This document shows, in pieces, positions 1 through 6,179 of a DNA stretch of 20,531 nt (positions within the stretch are counted from its first letter, which is position 1; each line of letters begins with the position of its first letter). A model generated the notes under the pieces. That model had not been told where the DNA came from. It did no database searches and saw nothing but the letters and a program-made list of their open reading frames with translations. The stretch is from Bacteroidales bacterium UBA1182. GTDB lineage: Bacteria; Bacteroidota; Bacteroidia; Bacteroidales; Bacteroidaceae. The stretch spans positions 1-20,531 of the forward strand of contig DBYQ01000053.1 of NCBI GenBank assembly GCA_002310015.1. The letters are read 5' to 3'. The position numbers and the translations under genes were made by a program.

Positions 1-29
1 TAACTAATCCCGAGCGGATCACCAGACAT

Positions 30-68
30 CGCCTCCACAGTATTCTGTGGGGGCGTTGTTATTTTCTA
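30..68 (+). terminator. Intrinsic terminator hairpin
   Basis: An 11-bp stem (30-40 with 45-55, one T-G wobble) closes on a TATT loop and is followed by a T-rich tail at 56-68. It has the form of a rho-independent terminator for something reading rightwards that ends before or at the window edge. No gene is visible in the 29 bases before it; those bases resemble the 3' end of a tRNA only weakly (see findings). Confidence 0.6.
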
Positions 69-80
69 AGACAAGAATTT

Positions 81-130
81 GTACCAACATTGTACCAACA
101 CTTTTAATACCTATTGTTCTTTGTTGGTAC
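81..130. repeat. Three copies of GTACCAACA (two direct, one inverted)
   Basis: GTACCAACA occurs at 81-89 and 92-100, and its reverse complement TGTTGGTAC at 122-130. Two direct copies 11 bp apart plus an inverted one resemble arm-type binding sites or an operator. No integrase is in the window, so the function is unknown. Confidence 0.55.
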
Positions 131-212
131 ACATAAAATAAGAAACTCCCCGGACTCATCAAAAGGAGAGAGCAAGAAATCAAATTGTATTACTCATAAC
201 CGATGAATCACC

Positions 213-524
213 ATGGAAACACCAACCATATCATTAATCACAGACTGCCTGGTGCCGATGATAACGGCAGCCGCAGGCCGGCTTGCCGGCAAGCGTAAGC
301 GCCGCAACGACTTCCTCAAGAACATGCAGGAGTCCATCGATATCCTCAGTCTGGAGAACAAACGCCTCATAGAGGACCTGACCATAGTGAATCGTGAGGT
401 TGTAGCTCTGCGTAAGGAGAATGGAGAGCTCAAGACCTCCATAGATCAACTCTGCAAGGAGAATGCTCAACTCAAAACCGAAGTCCAGGATCTGCGCAAG
501 CAGCTCACCCAAGCACCTGGGTAA
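213..524 (+). CDS. Small coiled-coil protein of unknown function
   Basis: This is a 103-aa protein. Residues 1-25 are mildly hydrophobic (ITDCLVPMITAAAGRLAG), followed by a basic patch KRKRR (28-32). From about residue 40 it is one long coiled coil: L45, L52, V59, L66, L73, L80, L87 and L94 fall exactly seven apart over eight heptads, like a leucine zipper, with E/K/Q-rich flanks. No catalytic or DNA-binding domain is visible, though the basic patch before the zipper would suit DNA or membrane contact. The gene ends 22 bp before a strong hairpin repeat (547-594). The regular heptads argue that it is really coding. I do not recognise a named family. Confidence 0.7.
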   Translation: METPTISLITDCLVPMITAAAGRLAGKRKRRNDFLKNMQESIDILSLENKRLIEDLTIVNREVVALRKENGELKTSIDQLCKENAQLKTEVQDLRKQLTQAPG

Positions 525-540
525 CATCCGCTGCTTCGCA

Positions 541-594
541 TCGGTTCCGTCCCGTAACCATCACCTTTCACGAAAGCTGATGATTACGGGGCGG
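541..594. repeat. 54-bp hairpin repeat, copy 1
   Basis: A 17-nt arm at 547-563 pairs with 578-594 (one wobble, one mismatch). The interior CTTTC-AC-GAAAG (565-576) extends the stem almost to its tip, giving a ~48-nt hairpin. A second copy at 3406-3459 matches 53 of 54 bases. The single difference (C559 versus T3424) changes a C-G pair to a T-G wobble, so the fold is kept. There is no strong T-run, so it is more like a REP-type element or processing stem than a simple terminator. Confidence 0.85.
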
Positions 595-655
595 TCTGAT
601 TAAGGCCTTATCACATTCATTATAATCATCACTATAAATAACGAAAATTATTAAT

Positions 656-663
656 TACCTTTG
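656..663 (+). promoter_or_regulatory. Promoter -7 element TACCTTTG
   Basis: TACCTTTG matches the Bacteroidetes TAnnTTTG -7 element and lies 32 bp upstream of the ATG at 696. No clear TTTG is seen at -33. Confidence 0.55.
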
Positions 664-695
664 GCTCAATCAACAAACCTAATTCAAACCTTGTT

Positions 696-2498
696 ATGAA
701 ACGTTCAATGATCCTTTTCGTGGCAGTAATTGCCTTGTTGTCCTGCCGAGAGAGTGAGAAAGTATGGGATGATCCAATAATCGGTAACACCCAGTTTGAT
801 TACATCAGTGTAAAGAAGGTGGTTATTACAAGAGAGGAGACCACACTTTATATGCACATTGATTATCCTGCATCGGGTACCTTCACATTCGGTAATAAGA
901 CATTCATTTCTGCTTGGAATAAACAGTATCTCATAAGGGGTTGTGACAAATTTGAGTTGGGCGATTATGTCCATACTGACCCTGATACATGGTCAATGGA
1001 TTTTATCCTTACTTTTGAGCCGTTGCCGCTTAGTACCAAGGTGTTTGACGTGATAGAGGGCTTTTTTGACAATGCGTATAACTTATTCAATGTGCGTCAG
1101 CGTGGCGTGAAGCTTCCTGTGGCAAAAGTACCTTCTGAGTATAGGGCAAGATACCCTGAAAAGGACATCTGGCCTGAGATGAAGTATAGTGAGGAACCCA
1201 TAACCATTCATTTCGAGACTCTGAATTTCAAGAGTGGAATGAGGCCACGCCTGGAGATATCATATTTTGATGTCATGGATCCTATGTCCCACGGAAAGCA
1301 TGACAGGGTTATCCTTAATGCCAGCGGCAATTATGATTACACCACCAAGATATATTACCCTCAGCAGCTCAGTGTGACTCTGCCTCCGGCACAGCCGGGA
1401 TTTGCATCATTCATATACCCCGTGATGGCTCCCGGTGAGGAACTGACAATACTCATTGACATGAATGTGGACCCTGATTCCATCCATGACTGCTTTGTGG
1501 GCCTAAAGGGTTATATGGCTAAGACATCCATGCAGGATCAGAAATACATGAATAACCTGATGTATTGTTCTGATGATTCTGAGACATCGCTGGCATTATG
1601 GACAACCAGAAACGCCAAGACTGTATCTGATATTATTGTCGGTCATGATTCTGTAATGAAATCATTTAAGGCATACAATGACAAGGTGGGTTATTCTGAT
1701 AGGGAGGCCCGGCATTTCTTTGACTATGAACTGAGGTATTTCGGTCTGGTTGCTGAACGTCAGGATTCATTGTTCCGCAGCCAGGAGTTCCTGGATTATA
1801 TACTGCGTACGCGTCCCGCCTGTTTCTTTGGTGACGATATTATACCTAATTTAGAATATGGGTTCGTATCCCATTTGTTTGCCGATACTGATGTGGAAGG
1901 TATTGGGCCGGATATGTGCCGTTACTTTTATGGCCTTGAGCAGTCTGGCGGCGGAATGCAACAAGTTGAGAAACCGTATATAGGAGATCCATACCTGTCA
2001 AATCTGTATGACCGGGTATCGGGCAACATAGCGGAGCAGATGCGTAAGAACATGCAACGTCCCTTTAATGCCAATGTGCATTACCTTGATATGGGACACG
2101 TTGCTCCACGGGATATCCTTAGGGCTATCGTTGACAGATATAAGGGCAAGACCATAGTGATTGACATGTCAGAGACATGGTGCGGATGGTGCATGAAGGG
2201 ACATCAGGAGATGGCACCCATGAAAGAGGATGTCAAGTACAAGGATGTGGTGTTCCTCAATATCGCTTCACCCAGTTCACCGTTTGATGAATGGATTCAA
2301 TATACCAACAGCGTATCGGGCATACACTTCTATCTTACTGAGGAACAGAACAGACATCTGTCAAAGCAGGTATGGGGCACCGAATCAGTTCCCAAGTACG
2401 CCATCTACGATAAGAACGGCAAGCTGTCATACAAACAGGTGGGCTGGGGCGGCTTGGAAAAGATTCAGACTGAGATAGATAAGGCGCTTGAGAAGTGA
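696..2498 (+). CDS. Outer-surface/periplasmic lipoprotein with C-terminal thioredoxin-like domain
   Basis: This is a 600-aa protein. The N-terminus is a lipoprotein signal peptide with lipobox ALLSC (lipidated Cys17). Residues ~20-450 form a large region I do not recognise, in the place where Bacteroidetes TlpA/ResA-like lipoproteins carry beta-rich or DUF-type domains. Residues ~470-600 look like a thioredoxin fold: IVIDMSETW leads into the redox motif C496-G-W-C499, and a cis-proline stands at P566 in SVPKYAIYD. It is probably a membrane-tethered thiol-disulfide oxidoreductase facing the periplasm; the substrate is unknown. The start is set by the signal peptide and by the -7 element 32 bp upstream. 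The TGA stop coincides with the first bases of a palindromic repeat (2496-2526). It precedes the plug-like protein by 109 bp and may share a transcript with it. Confidence 0.85.
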   Translation: MKRSMILFVAVIALLSCRESEKVWDDPIIGNTQFDYISVKKVVITREETTLYMHIDYPASGTFTFGNKTFISAWNKQYLIRGCDKFELGDYVHTDPDTWSMDFILTFEPLPLSTKVFDVIEGFFDNAYNLFNVRQRGVKLPVAKVPSEYRARYPEKDIWPEMKYSEEPITIHFETLNFKSGMRPRLEISYFDVMDPMSHGKHDRVILNASGNYDYTTKIYYPQQLSVTLPPAQPGFASFIYPVMAPGEELTILIDMNVDPDSIHDCFVGLKGYMAKTSMQDQKYMNNLMYCSDDSETSLALWTTRNAKTVSDIIVGHDSVMKSFKAYNDKVGYSDREARHFFDYELRYFGLVAERQDSLFRSQEFLDYILRTRPACFFGDDIIPNLEYGFVSHLFADTDVEGIGPDMCRYFYGLEQSGGGMQQVEKPYIGDPYLSNLYDRVSGNIAEQMRKNMQRPFNANVHYLDMGHVAPRDILRAIVDRYKGKTIVIDMSETWCGWCMKGHQEMAPMKEDVKYKDVVFLNIASPSSPFDEWIQYTNSVSGIHFYLTEEQNRHLSKQVWGTESVPKYAIYDKNGKLSYKQVGWGGLEKIQTEIDKALEK

Positions 2499-2526
2499 CC
2501 CAAAAGGGACAGTCCCTAATGTGCCA
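2496..2526. repeat. Dispersed palindromic repeat, copy R1 (degenerate)
   Basis: It begins TGACCCAAAAGGGACAGTCC and ends AATGTGCCA, so it is an imperfect palindrome with a perfect GGGAC-A-GTCCC core. Its first three bases are the stop codon of the upstream lipoprotein gene. It is related to copies at 7672, 17117 and 20459 through the ACACA/TGTGT ends and the GGGAC core. Confidence 0.55.
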
Positions 2527-2607
2527 TTATTGTGAATTTTTTTGTTTAACGGAGGACGCATTTTTCAGATAAATCAGTTTAGATAGCAAACAACAAAAAA
2601 CTGCATT

Positions 2608-3285
2608 ATGAGAAAGAATGTCCTATCGTTTGTGTTGATATCCATACTGATGTCACTCTGCGTTCCAATGGAGGCCCAGCAGCCCCAGAGTTCTGCCGAT
2701 GCAATACCACCCGGTTTTAATCGCGCATATTTTGATGAAACCGCATCGGCCGAGGAAGTCATTCGTCGTAATCCTGATGCCATGAAGTTTAATGAAAACG
2801 GCGTCTTGATGATAAACGGAAAGGAAGTAAACCAAATGGTCGTAAACGGCAAAGTCGTCTATAGCGGTGATGATACCATCTCAGATCCTGCACGTCTTTT
2901 GGAAGAGATACACCGTAGGGTTATTGAAAACAACACCCCTGTGGAGCCTGTCATAGCTCATATAGATGAAAGTGAAATACTCCCTGATTCTCTGATATAT
3001 GTATATAAGAATCTAGATGAAGAATATATTGAAGATATGATCCGCAAACTACCCGGAGTTGAGATAGACAAAAGCGGTAACATTACCGTTAATGGCAAGA
3101 AAATCACTCGTGTTCTTGTTGATGGTCCAGGTGCTAACATTGCAATTACTAATTTTAGTGAAGACCGTGATTTAAACATTGTCCTTCAGGAAATGTTTAA
3201 TAAAGTGAATCAATACGAGAACAGCAAGAAATACCAGCGTCAGGTAAAGAGGGCTAACAAGAAAGCTGCCCGGAAGAAGCAATGA
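2608..3285 (+). CDS. Small secreted protein with two TonB-plug-like modules and no barrel
   Basis: This is a 225-aa protein. Residues 1-23 are a Sec signal peptide with a likely cut after MEA. Residues ~140-176 (IEDMIRKLPGVEID, then GNITVNGKKITRVLVDG) closely resemble the short plug segment that starts many Bacteroidetes TonB-dependent outer-membrane beta-barrel proteins ('KLPGV...DGNITVNGK...VLVDG'). Residues ~48-86 (AEEVIRRNPDAMKFNENG, INGKEVNQMVVNGKVVY) are a second, more diverged copy, so the protein looks like an internal duplication. No barrel follows; the C-terminus is short and very basic (KRANKKAARKKQ). It may be a plug decoy, a receptor accessory or a remnant that kept its frame. 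It follows the thioredoxin lipoprotein on the same strand. The family likeness is seen; the function is inference. Confidence 0.75.
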   Translation: MRKNVLSFVLISILMSLCVPMEAQQPQSSADAIPPGFNRAYFDETASAEEVIRRNPDAMKFNENGVLMINGKEVNQMVVNGKVVYSGDDTISDPARLLEEIHRRVIENNTPVEPVIAHIDESEILPDSLIYVYKNLDEEYIEDMIRKLPGVEIDKSGNITVNGKKITRVLVDGPGANIAITNFSEDRDLNIVLQEMFNKVNQYENSKKYQRQVKRANKKAARKKQ

Positions 3286-3405
3286 TTCCATCCCCAATGT
3301 CACCTTTCCTTGTTCTCGGAGCCCTGTCCGCTGTGGCAGGCTAAAATAAGGTCTATTCGCCCCATCGTATAACCGAATAACCAGAGTGTCATCTGAAGTT
3401 CTACC

Positions 3406-3459
3406 TCGGTTCCGTCCCGTAACTATCACCTTTCACGAAAGCTGATGATTACGGGGCGG
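3406..3459. repeat. 54-bp hairpin repeat, copy 2
   Basis: This matches 541-594 in 53 of 54 bases, in the same orientation, and keeps the same hairpin. It lies between two convergent genes and directly before a bidirectional terminator. With copy 1 it brackets the 2.8-kb block carrying the two secreted-protein genes. Confidence 0.85.
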
Positions 3460-3463
3460 CCAA

Positions 3464-3510
3464 AAAGAAGGTGCATCTGGCCGTCCGATGATAGCCGATG
3501 CACCTTTTCT
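3464..3510. terminator. Bidirectional terminator between convergent genes
   Basis: A stem AAGGTGCATC / GATGCACCTT (arms about 3468-3477 and 3497-3506) is flanked by an A-rich run on the left and TTTTCT on the right. It can terminate the rightward plug-like gene and the leftward acetyltransferase, which ends at 3529. Confidence 0.7.
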
Positions 3511-3528
3511 ATACACCCTAAAAAGAAT

Positions 3529-4179
3529 CTATTTATCAATCTTTCTGATAAGCGAGAGGTCACCACTTGACAGCGCCTTAAAGTTGGCCTCAATCTTCTC
3601 GATGTCCCAATCCCACCATTTCAGATCCAGAAGATAAACAATGAACTCATCATCAAAACGCTTCCTTACAACCCGGCAAGGATTGCCTACGGCAACTGAA
3701 TAAGGAGGAATATCCTTCGCCACAACAGAGTTGGTACCTATAATGGCACCGTCGCCAATATGAACACCAGGCATGATAGTTACATTCTGGCCAATCCAGA
3801 CATCATTACCTACAACAGTATCACCCTTCAGGGGGAGCTCATTCTTCACCGGTGCAATAGCAGAACCCCAATCACCGCCTATCACATAGAATGGGTAAGT
3901 GGTCACGCCGTCCATCCGATGGTTGGCACCATTCATCACAAACTCTACACCTTTTGCGATGGCGCAGAACTTACCGATAATCAGCCGGTCGCCGATGAAA
4001 TCGTAGAAGTGCGTAACGTGCTTCTCAAACTGGTCTGCACCATCCACATCGTCGTAGTAGGTATAATCACCGATGATGATACGCGGATTCTTCACTACAT
4101 TCTTAATGAAGCAGAGGCTTGGAATCTTAGGATTCGGAAAAACTGCATTCGGGTCGGGCCTGTTTGTAATCTTCTTCAT
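3529..4179 (-). CDS. CatB/Vat-type xenobiotic O-acetyltransferase
   Basis: This 216-aa protein has the left-handed beta-helix (hexapeptide repeat) acyltransferase fold. Signatures are IGKFCAIAKGVEFVMNGANH with catalytic-type His87 in NGANHRMDG, then KGDTVVGNDVWIG, VTIMPGVHIGDGAIIGTNSV and AVGNP, with a C-terminal DLKWWDW helix. This matches acetyl-CoA-dependent inactivators of streptogramin A (Vat) and CatB-type chloramphenicol acetyltransferases, acting in the cytosol. Length agrees with that family (about 209-219 aa). Start M at 4179 was chosen over an in-frame ATG at 4260 because a -7 element (4205-4212) lies between them and homology begins right after MKKITNRPDPN. The true substrate is unproven: housekeeping relatives in Bacteroidales are often called only CatB-related. 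It is divergent from the beta-propeller gene. Confidence 0.85.
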   Translation of the reverse strand: MKKITNRPDPNAVFPNPKIPSLCFIKNVVKNPRIIIGDYTYYDDVDGADQFEKHVTHFYDFIGDRLIIGKFCAIAKGVEFVMNGANHRMDGVTTYPFYVIGGDWGSAIAPVKNELPLKGDTVVGNDVWIGQNVTIMPGVHIGDGAIIGTNSVVAKDIPPYSVAVGNPCRVVRKRFDDEFIVYLLDLKWWDWDIEKIEANFKALSSGDLSLIRKIDK

Positions 4180-4204
4180 GATGACATGTTGCTTGTTGCA
4201 GAAG

Positions 4205-4212
4205 CAAATATA
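4205..4212 (-). promoter_or_regulatory. Promoter -7 element TATATTTG for the acetyltransferase
   Basis: Read leftwards this is TATATTTG, a TAnnTTTG match 25 bp before the ATG at 4179. It supports the shorter start. A second candidate, TATTTTTG, lies at 4348-4355 and would give a leader of about 160 nt. Confidence 0.5.
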
Positions 4213-4244
4213 CTGATTTTCCCCGTCTTCCCACCACACAATAG

Positions 4245-4270
4245 AAAAGGCCGGTTCCACAACCAGCCTT
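4245..4270 (-). terminator. Hairpin with T-tail upstream of the acetyltransferase
   Basis: AAGGC (4247-4251) and GGTT (4253-4256) pair with AACC (4261-4264) and GCCTT (4266-4270) around a CCAC loop. Read leftwards it is followed by TTTTCT. It could act as an attenuator if transcription starts at the distal promoter at 4348-4355. Confidence 0.5.
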
Positions 4271-4335
4271 CTCAGTCCTTTTCCAATAATTGAATTTTAG
4301 ATGAACCGGTCTCACGACCAATCTTCTCTCTCCTT
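4249..4335. repeat. Degenerate tandem direct repeat (about 31 bp, two copies)
   Basis: The segments near 4249-4279 and 4304-4335 align as CCGG-T-(t/c)-CAC-(a/g)-ACCA followed by CTTCTC and TCCTT. Each can form a small GGTT/AACC or GGTC/GACC hairpin. They lie about 54 bp apart in the divergent intergenic region. Confidence 0.5.
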
Positions 4336-4388
4336 GTTTGCAAGGGTCAAAAATACAACAAAACATCAAGATAGCCTAATCATTATGT

Positions 4389-4419
4389 TTTGCTTTATAA
4401 TGATTTATCAATACATTTG
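4389..4419 (+). promoter_or_regulatory. Full consensus promoter TTTG-N19-TACATTTG
   Basis: TTTG at 4389-4392, a 19-bp spacer and TACATTTG at 4412-4419 match both halves of the Bacteroides promoter. The start codon follows at 4457. A 6-bp inverted repeat, CATTAT (4381-4386) / ATAATG (4397-4402), straddles the -33 element and could be an operator. Confidence 0.75.
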
Positions 4420-4456
4420 TAGGCATAAGACCTATTCAAAGCAAATAACCAAGTTT

Positions 4457-5674
4457 ATGAAAAAGCAATTATTCCTCCTTGTGGCAATACTCCTGGTCTA
4501 TTCATGCAAGAATGGCCAGAAATCAAACCAAACATCAAATGGTGCAACAGCTGATACAATCGCCGTAGAGGCTGATGTATATCGAGGTCCGGTAACAATT
4601 CATCTTGATGATAAACTTGTTCCGCTCTATGATACCCTGCGCATGGGTGAAATGATAGAGTCCGTGCGTTACATTCCGCTGGAGAGCTCTGATAATGCTT
4701 TGATAGACGCAGTTTGGGTCAGAAAGATGGGAGATATTTACTGTGTTGTAAGTAGTTTCCCCTACAGTTTTATGAAATTGTTTGATGCTGAAGGAAAATA
4801 CATCCGCGATCCATTCATTATAGGCCGGGCACGCAATGAAATATCAAACATCTCAAATTACACAGTAGATGTTCCGGGCCGGGAGGTTATCGCAATTTCC
4901 CTTGGAACAGATAAGTATGTATTCTTTAATCTGGATAGTTTGAATTATAGGGTAATTTACAATAAAGACCATAGTATCCCGCGTTTTTATCCTCTCGGAA
5001 ATGGCCGATATGCCGCCTTGCCTAAGAATAACAGGGCCGTATATGGCGCAACTATAGATGAAGTGTATGACAGCTTGCCTCATATTTTGTTCTGCGATTC
5101 AGTTCTCGATGTGACCGGTACAGCCGGAGATGGAGCTAAACCATACAGGAATCTGGAGTCAACGACATATCCATATTTGAGTACAAGTATGTTAGAATCG
5201 GGCGATGGCGTTATTTACAGGTATGTTAACAGCGATACAGTATTTACTGTTGATGCGGACGAGCAGATGGTACCGGCCATAATTCTGGATATTCCAGATA
5301 AGCTTAAACCCACGATGAAACAGTCTGAGACAGACCCACTGTCGCGCAAGGAACAGATGATATACGTGAACCAGTTCCAATTGTCAAAGGATTACGTCTT
5401 CATAGATTATTATAACAAGGGAATACTGCATTCCGGCATATGGAGCAGAGATACCGGACAACTGCTGTTCCTGAACGTCTTCCAGTATGGAATGAACCCC
5501 ATTTTTATCTCCGATGAAGGCCATTCCGTCCAACTGAATGTACGGTACCTCAACCGTAGAGACAACGTAATAATCACCCCTGTAGCCGCCTCATTCCTGG
5601 CCGGAAGAGTGGATGGCGTGAAAGATGATGACAACGCAGTAATAATGGAGATAACCCTCCGTTCCGGAAGATAA
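4457..5674 (+). CDS. 6-bladed beta-propeller lipoprotein (DUF5128/BF3164-like)
   Basis: This is a 405-aa protein. MKKQLFLLVAILLVYSC is a lipoprotein signal with lipidated Cys17. The rest has the layout of the Bacteroidales 6-bladed beta-propeller lipoproteins: an N-terminal IPLES segment (residues ~73-77), then propeller blades such as FMKLFDAEGKYIRDPFIIGR, where related proteins read 'I-D-x-x-G-K-F' followed by 'IGRxGxGP'. It is expected to be anchored in the outer membrane or periplasmic leaflet, with a binding or scaffold role; no catalytic motif is seen. An in-frame ATG at 4301 would add 52 residues ahead of the signal peptide and lies upstream of the promoter at 4389-4419, so it is rejected. 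It is a single-gene unit, divergent from the acetyltransferase. Confidence 0.85.
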   Translation: MKKQLFLLVAILLVYSCKNGQKSNQTSNGATADTIAVEADVYRGPVTIHLDDKLVPLYDTLRMGEMIESVRYIPLESSDNALIDAVWVRKMGDIYCVVSSFPYSFMKLFDAEGKYIRDPFIIGRARNEISNISNYTVDVPGREVIAISLGTDKYVFFNLDSLNYRVIYNKDHSIPRFYPLGNGRYAALPKNNRAVYGATIDEVYDSLPHILFCDSVLDVTGTAGDGAKPYRNLESTTYPYLSTSMLESGDGVIYRYVNSDTVFTVDADEQMVPAIILDIPDKLKPTMKQSETDPLSRKEQMIYVNQFQLSKDYVFIDYYNKGILHSGIWSRDTGQLLFLNVFQYGMNPIFISDEGHSVQLNVRYLNRRDNVIITPVAASFLAGRVDGVKDDDNAVIMEITLRSGR

Positions 5675-6179
5675 CAACAATATACCCGGGCTGTTCCCTG
5701 CGTACCATCAACCTGTCTGCAAGTCGCCAGCCGAGTTTTACTTACGGCCCCGCCCTATATAGGTAGCAGCCAGTGGCCCTCCCGCACACCCCAAAGTAAT
5801 AGACTAAACTCTATCACCCGCAACCACCTCAAAGCATATAGAAAGGCCCACTGTCTGGCTTGTTTAACCCGGCACAGCCAGGGCCTGGAAATAAAGGTAT
5901 AGAGCGTTATTCAAACCCCGTCAGTTCCAGCCCCCGTCTGTGCCCTCCCGTGAAGCCGTCTGCAAATCACCGGCCGCATCAAACCCCAATCCTCCCTCCA
6001 CCAGTCTGCATAAATGAAACCTCTCTGCGCAATTCAGGCAGCAGTTCGGAATATTCAATAAGGTGTTCCACACCATTGCTATATCTACACCCTCCACGGT
6101 GCCAGCACTGTTCCAGGCATAGATATAGCAATCGTGTTCCACGCTTCACATATCCTGTTCCTTCTGTGCTATTTTCAGT
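5675..6179. other. Non-coding stretch with decayed repeats
   Basis: About 505 bp lie between the ends of two convergent genes. Frames here are proline/serine-rich and lack any domain. Visible structure: a direct repeat GTCTGCAARTCRCCRGCCG at 5715-5733 and 5958-5976 (three transitions apart), a perfect 13-bp inverted repeat at 6075-6087/6120-6132, and GTGTTCCAC directly repeated at 6063-6071 and 6134-6142 outside it. No RNA gene is recognised. It looks like the residue of one or more small mobile or palindromic elements. Confidence 0.5.
6075..6132. repeat. 13-bp perfect inverted repeat flanked by 9-bp direct repeats
   Basis: ATTGCTATATCTA (6075-6087) and TAGATATAGCAAT (6120-6132) are exact reverse complements separated by 32 bp. 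GTGTTCCAC stands just outside both ends in direct orientation (6063-6071, 6134-6142). The form recalls a tiny insertion with target duplication, or a hairpin. Confidence 0.7.

Noticed and set aside
3172..3429. 85-aa minus-strand frame with a hydrophobic end
   Set aside because: It is antisense to the plug-like gene and runs through a terminator-side hairpin repeat; the hydrophobicity is an artefact of the antisense reading.
3760..4293. 177-aa plus-strand frame
   Set aside because: Antisense to the acetyltransferase, whose hexapeptide motifs are unmistakable.
4127..4369. 80-aa minus-strand frame over the acetyltransferase leader (possible leader peptide)
   Set aside because: It runs into the acetyltransferase gene in another frame and crosses both promoter candidates; no evidence of coding beyond being open.
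4301..4456. 52-residue N-terminal extension of the beta-propeller lipoprotein
   Set aside because: The lipoprotein signal starts at 4457 and a full promoter at 4389-4419 lies inside the extension.
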